Origin: an uncultured Bacteroidota bacterium
Lineage (GTDB): Bacteria > Bacteroidota > Bacteroidia > Chitinophagales > Chitinophagaceae
Assembly (NCBI GenBank): GCA_903927185.1
Contig: CAIYLW010000097.1
Location: 1 to 48,149 of the forward strand
Reading direction: 5' to 3'
DNA: 48,149 nucleotides
Positions 44,886 to 48,149 of this stretch are shown here, one piece after another. Below the pieces are notes generated by a model that saw only the letters and a list, made by a program, of their open reading frames with translations, had not been told where the DNA came from and searched no databases. The translations under genes and the position numbers were made by a program. Position 1 is the stretch's first letter; every line of letters begins with the position of its first letter.

Positions 44886-46478
44886 ATGAAGATCATAAGT
44901 AAAAGGGTAATGGTATTTTCTATTGCCATGATTTTAGTTGTAGCCAACTATGCCCAAATAGCAAAAGCTCCAGAAAGAAATGAAGGGGGAGGACAATATT
45001 CGCAATTAATCATTAGAGGTGTTACTTTAATCAATGGTACCGGGGCACCTGCGTTTGGTCCTGTTGATATTGTGATTGAAAAAAATAAGATTGTACAAAT
45101 CGCTTCATTAGGAAGCCCAGGAATAAAAATCGAGGAAGGCCGTAGACCAGTTTTGAAAGCTGGGGGTAAAGAGTTGAATTGTGAAGGGATGTTTGCAATG
45201 CCTGGTTTAATTGATATGCACGGACATATTGGTGGAGAAGAACAAGGTACCCCTGCAGAATATGTTTTTAAATTATGGCTGGCACATGGCATAACTTCGA
45301 TACGTGATCCATCTGCAGGTAATGGATTGGATTGGGTATTGGATGAGAAGAAAAAAAGTGCAGCTAATTTAATTACAGCACCAAGAATTTTTGCTTATAC
45401 CGCTTTTGGAATGGGAAGTAATACTCCCATTGTTACAGCAGATCAAGCTCGAACTTGGGTGCAACAGAATGCTAAAAATGGTGCAGATGGAATTAAATTT
45501 TTTGGTGCATCACCAGAAGTCATGGATGCAGCTATTAGAGAGAATAAAAGATTGGGATTAAGATCTTGTTGCCACCATGCTCAGATTGATGTGGCAAGAT
45601 GGAATGTACTAAATTCTGCAAGAGCTGGCATGACAAGCATGGAACATTGGTATGGGTTACCTGAGGCTTTGTTTGCAGATAAAACGGTGCAACAATTTCC
45701 CTTAGATTATAATTATAATAACGAACAAAATCGTTTTGAAGAAGCTGGTAAATTATGGAAACAAGCAGCAGCTCCGTATAGCGAACACTGGAATAAAGTA
45801 ATGAATGAATTACTGGCTCTTGATTTTACCATCGATCCTACCTTTAATATTTATGATGCCAATCGCGATTTGCAAAGAAGCAGAAGAGCCGAATGGCATG
45901 AGTCTTATACATTGCCTTCGCTTTGGAAATTTTATGAACCAAGTAGACAATCACATGGATCCTATTGGCAAAATTGGGGAACCGAACAGGAAGTAGAATG
46001 GAAAAATAATTATCGTTTATGGATGACATTCATCAATGAATATAAGAATCGTGGAGGAAGAGTTACTGCAGGATCAGATAATGGATTCATTTATCAGTTG
46101 TATGGTTTTGGATATATCAGAGAGTTAGAATTATTGCGTGAAGCCGGATTCCATCCTCTCGAAGTAATTCGCTCTGCAACCTTATACGCAGCTCAAGCAT
46201 TAGGTGCTGAAAAAGAAATTGGATCAGTTGAAGTAGGTAAGTTAGCTGACATCGCAATAGTGAATGCGAATCCTTTAAAGAATTTGCAGGTGTTATATGG
46301 CACAGGAGCCATTGAATTAAATGCAGATAATAAAGTTGTAAGAACAGGAGGAGTGCAGTATACTATAAAAGACGGTATTGTGTACGATGCCAAAAAATTA
46401 TTAGCTGATGTAAAAGCGATAGTTGATGCAGAGAAAAAGAAAACAGGTTGGGTTCTAAAACAACCCGGAATTGAGTAA
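44886..46478 (+). CDS. Exported metal-dependent amidohydrolase
   Basis: 530-aa amidohydrolase-superfamily enzyme with a signal peptide (MKIISKRVMVFSIAMILVVANYAQ). The TIM-barrel metal site is seen in order: H-x-H in LIDMHGHIGG, the bridging-Lys candidate in GADGIKFFG, His in SCCHHAQ, His in TSMEHWYGL and the catalytic Asp in VTAGSDNGF. The C-terminal small beta domain contains IGSVEVGKLADIAIVNANPL. Relatives include imidazolonepropionase-like and prolidase-like secreted enzymes; the substrate (peptide-like or cyclic amide) is unknown. The frame extends to a TTG at 44859, but the ATG at 44886 starts the signal peptide. It is convergent with the small lipoprotein gene, with a 2-nt spacer. Confidence 0.9.
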   Translation: MKIISKRVMVFSIAMILVVANYAQIAKAPERNEGGGQYSQLIIRGVTLINGTGAPAFGPVDIVIEKNKIVQIASLGSPGIKIEEGRRPVLKAGGKELNCEGMFAMPGLIDMHGHIGGEEQGTPAEYVFKLWLAHGITSIRDPSAGNGLDWVLDEKKKSAANLITAPRIFAYTAFGMGSNTPIVTADQARTWVQQNAKNGADGIKFFGASPEVMDAAIRENKRLGLRSCCHHAQIDVARWNVLNSARAGMTSMEHWYGLPEALFADKTVQQFPLDYNYNNEQNRFEEAGKLWKQAAAPYSEHWNKVMNELLALDFTIDPTFNIYDANRDLQRSRRAEWHESYTLPSLWKFYEPSRQSHGSYWQNWGTEQEVEWKNNYRLWMTFINEYKNRGGRVTAGSDNGFIYQLYGFGYIRELELLREAGFHPLEVIRSATLYAAQALGAEKEIGSVEVGKLADIAIVNANPLKNLQVLYGTGAIELNADNKVVRTGGVQYTIKDGIVYDAKKLLADVKAIVDAEKKKTGWVLKQPGIE

Positions 46479-46480
46479 TA

Positions 46481-46819
46481 TTATTTGGTCCAGACTGTTT
46501 TTATAAATACTGCTTTAGCACTAAAAATATCTCCATTGCAGAGTATTAAATTAGGACTAATCAGCCCACCTACTGAACAAATTAAATTACATTTTTTGTC
46601 ATAAACCGGCGTAGTAGCAGAAGGTATTGGAGTAGCTGGCTCTAAAAGATAAACCGTATCATTTTGAAAAGTGTAGGACAAAATCTTACCAATAGCAAAG
46701 CCGTTCATTTGTCCATCTTTTATAGCCTGTTTGATGCAAGAAGGGGTAGTGTCGGGAACGGTCGACTTGATGCAAGCAACCAAAAGAATTAGGCTTAAAT
46801 AAATTTTTATAGATTTCAT
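46481..46819 (-). CDS. Small Cys-containing lipoprotein of unknown function
   Basis: 112-aa lipoprotein with a signal (MKSIKIYLSLILLVAC, lipobox L-V-A-C, C16). The mature part has a conserved-looking motif VYDKKCNLICSVGG with two cysteines, plus C28 (PSCIKQ) and C94 (ILCNGD), so two disulfides are possible outside the cytoplasm. The pattern D-x-x-C-N-x-I-C-x-x-G-G resembles small Bacteroidota lipoproteins that I associate with DUF6970, from memory only. It lies downstream of the AbgB-like peptidase gene on the same strand but beyond a hairpin. Confidence 0.72.
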   Translation of the reverse strand: MKSIKIYLSLILLVACIKSTVPDTTPSCIKQAIKDGQMNGFAIGKILSYTFQNDTVYLLEPATPIPSATTPVYDKKCNLICSVGGLISPNLILCNGDIFSAKAVFIKTVWTK

Positions 46820-46840
46820 TAATATTATTTATTAAAATAG

Positions 46841-46881
46841 GGCCGGTCAATTTAGTAAGTATGCTGCACAATTGACCGGCC
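46841..46881 (-). terminator. Hairpin after the M20 peptidase gene
   Basis: Perfect 12-bp inverted repeat GGCCGGTCAATT / AATTGACCGGCC with a 17-nt loop, 10 nt after the peptidase stop. The minus-strand tail CTATTTTAAT is only moderately U-rich, so it is a probable terminator or a read-through attenuator before the lipoprotein gene. Confidence 0.65.
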
Positions 46882-46891
46882 TCTAAATTAA

Positions 46892-48149
46892 TTACTTCTT
46901 TTCTACTGTAGGATATTTTATTCCAAGTTGCTCAAGATAAGTACCGTATTTACTTGGATCGTAATAAAATGGCTTCATCTTTTCGCGATACAGGCTCATC
47001 GTTTCCTGATTTAAATAAATAGCAGGCGGGTCTGTAGCACTTATGAATGGTTTGTATTGAACGTCTTTTGTTTGAACATTTTTGTAGTAGTCTTTTGCAT
47101 CAGCCAAAATTTTTGGGTTTGTGAAAAGATCTATTAATGTGAGTGCAGTTGCTTTTGCGCCGGCCAAAGAACCTTTGTGTGCGATGGGAGTTGCCATTGC
47201 TATAGCATCAGCCCAATGATGCCCTTTAGTTCCGGGAATATTTGCAGGATATCGTAATACTATGGTAGGAAGATTCCATGATATATCAGCGATATCATCT
47301 GAACCACCACCCCAAGAAAATGGTACAGAACCCTTTAGTGTATCAAGGGTTTTTCTTAAACCATTAATTTCTTTACCATTATTATCTTTTTTAGGAGCTT
47401 CCACTAACTTTTGAACAGCTAAAGCCATTTGCTGATCTGCTTCAGACCAATCGGGGAATCCCACTTTTTTAATATTACTATATAAAGCTTCCGCTAGTGC
47501 TTTATTAAAGTGCCCTGGCCAAGCAGTACCTAAGATCTGATATTTCATTTTTGTATCTGTCATCATTGCAGCCCCATTAGCTATCTTGATTCCTGCATCA
47601 TACATACTTTGAATATCAGTATAAGTTCTTTCTCTAAAATAATACCATACACTTGCTTTAGATGGAACAACATTGGGTTGATCACCTCCATCGGTAATAA
47701 CATAATGCGAACGCTGTGTTGGCTTTAGATGTTCTCTTTTAAAATTCCAACCTATATCCATTAATTCCACTGCATCTAAAGCACTTTTGCCCCTCCAAGG
47801 TGCACCAGCTGCATGGGCTGCATCGCCATCGAAAGAAAATTTTACAGATACTAAACCGTTTCCACCATTGTCGCCATAATCACATCCAAAGTCGCCGCTT
47901 ACGTGAGTGAAAATACAGGCATCTACATTTTTAAAATATCCATCACGGATATACCAAGCCTTACTTCCCACCAATTCTTCAGCTACACCTGGCCAAATCA
48001 TTAATGTACCAGGAATTTTATTTTTGATCATCGCTTCTTTTGCTGCGATTGCTGCAAAGATGATCACTGCCTGACCGGAGTTATGTCCTTCTCCATGTCC
48101 CGGAGCACCTTCTACGATTGGGTCTTTATAAGCCACGCCAGGTTTTTGA
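46892..48149 (-). CDS. M20-family metallopeptidase/amidohydrolase (AbgB-like), 5' part missing
   Basis: At least 419 aa; the reading frame runs through the right edge of the window (upstream codons encode Q-K-P-G-V before AYKD), so the N-terminus is absent and the GTG at 48136 is an internal Val. The M20 fold is clear: GAPGHGEGHNSG (metal-binding His/Glu region), WPGVAEELVGSKAW (catalytic Glu-Glu), the lid-domain motif DAAHAAGAPWRGKSALDAVE, and HHWADAIAMATPIAHKGS at the C-terminus. The combination matches the p-aminobenzoyl-glutamate hydrolase subunit B group (M20D), which cleaves N-acyl or aryl amino acids. No statement on a signal peptide is possible. Confidence 0.9.
   Translation of the reverse strand, partial: QKPGVAYKDPIVEGAPGHGEGHNSGQAVIIFAAIAAKEAMIKNKIPGTLMIWPGVAEELVGSKAWYIRDGYFKNVDACIFTHVSGDFGCDYGDNGGNGLVSVKFSFDGDAAHAAGAPWRGKSALDAVELMDIGWNFKREHLKPTQRSHYVITDGGDQPNVVPSKASVWYYFRERTYTDIQSMYDAGIKIANGAAMMTDTKMKYQILGTAWPGHFNKALAEALYSNIKKVGFPDWSEADQQMALAVQKLVEAPKKDNNGKEINGLRKTLDTLKGSVPFSWGGGSDDIADISWNLPTIVLRYPANIPGTKGHHWADAIAMATPIAHKGSLAGAKATALTLIDLFTNPKILADAKDYYKNVQTKDVQYKPFISATDPPAIYLNQETMSLYREKMKPFYYDPSKYGTYLEQLGIKYPTVEKK

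Noticed and set aside
48134..48136. GTG at 48136 as start of the M20 peptidase.
   Set aside because: The frame stays open to the window edge and the upstream codons continue the family sequence, so the gene is cut rather than starting there.

Overview
The window is AT-rich Bacteroidota DNA, most likely from the class Chitinophagia (family Chitinophagaceae or close to it). The evidence is a SusC-type TonB receptor with a CarboxypepD_reg-like domain, a secreted protein with a type IX secretion (T9SS type A) C-terminal tail, the ApbE/DUF4266/DUF3570 gene trio, class II ketol-acid reductoisomerase, a short LeuA, and starts without strong Shine-Dalgarno sequences. I see no rRNA, tRNA, CRISPR array, transposase or phage gene. 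All large genes look intact except the one cut by the right edge.

Layout. 0.1-3.0 kb: TonB-dependent receptor. 3.0-7.5 kb: a small locus with an MmuM-like homocysteine S-methyltransferase, an exported SAM hydrolase, an APC permease and a Rieske oxygenase. 7.5-7.9 kb: an intergenic cluster of short GC-rich palindromes. 7.9-16.1 kb (minus strand): a compact six-gene operon, response regulator > histidine kinase > TolC-like protein > membrane fusion lipoprotein > RND pump > YVTN beta-propeller. Divergent from it, 16.4-18.9 kb: ApbE flavin transferase, DUF4266 lipoprotein and DUF3570 barrel. 19.4-24.3 kb: ROK regulator, a DUF4114/T9SS secreted protein and an orphan LuxR-type response regulator. 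24.3-29.9 kb: GH43-type glycosidase and penicillin-acylase-family hydrolase (minus strand), divergent from a Tat-exported Gfo/Idh/MocA oxidoreductase. 30.0-43.1 kb (minus strand): amino-acid biosynthesis block leuA / ilvE-ilvD-ilvB-ilvN-ilvC / thrA-thrB-thrC. 43.3-48.1 kb: a helical-repeat protein of unknown function, an exported amidohydrolase, a small lipoprotein and an AbgB-like M20 peptidase running off the window.

The biosynthetic block is a complete route from aspartyl phosphate handling and homoserine to threonine, plus the shared valine/isoleucine enzymes and the first leucine step. Two short unlisted ORFs look like attenuator leader peptides. A 31-codon ORF before thrA ends T-F-T-T-T-T-T-T-L-stop. 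A 33-codon ORF before ilvE carries I-V-V-V-I-I-I and is followed by a strong GC-rich terminator hairpin just upstream of ilvE. They imply that ribosome stalling at starved Thr or Ile/Val codons controls the two operons, as in enterobacterial thrL and ilvL.

Other points of interest are a repeated palindrome doublet (20-nt palindrome, exactly 21-nt spacer, 12-nt palindrome) found at 7.8 kb and 29.9 kb, a member of the same palindrome style serving as the terminator of the RND operon, an S-adenosylmethionine-cleaving enzyme with a signal peptide, and a two-component/RND/flavinylation neighbourhood that may form one envelope-stress or redox module. Several genes have long-frame TTG starts that I replaced by internal ATG starts at signal peptides or domain boundaries.
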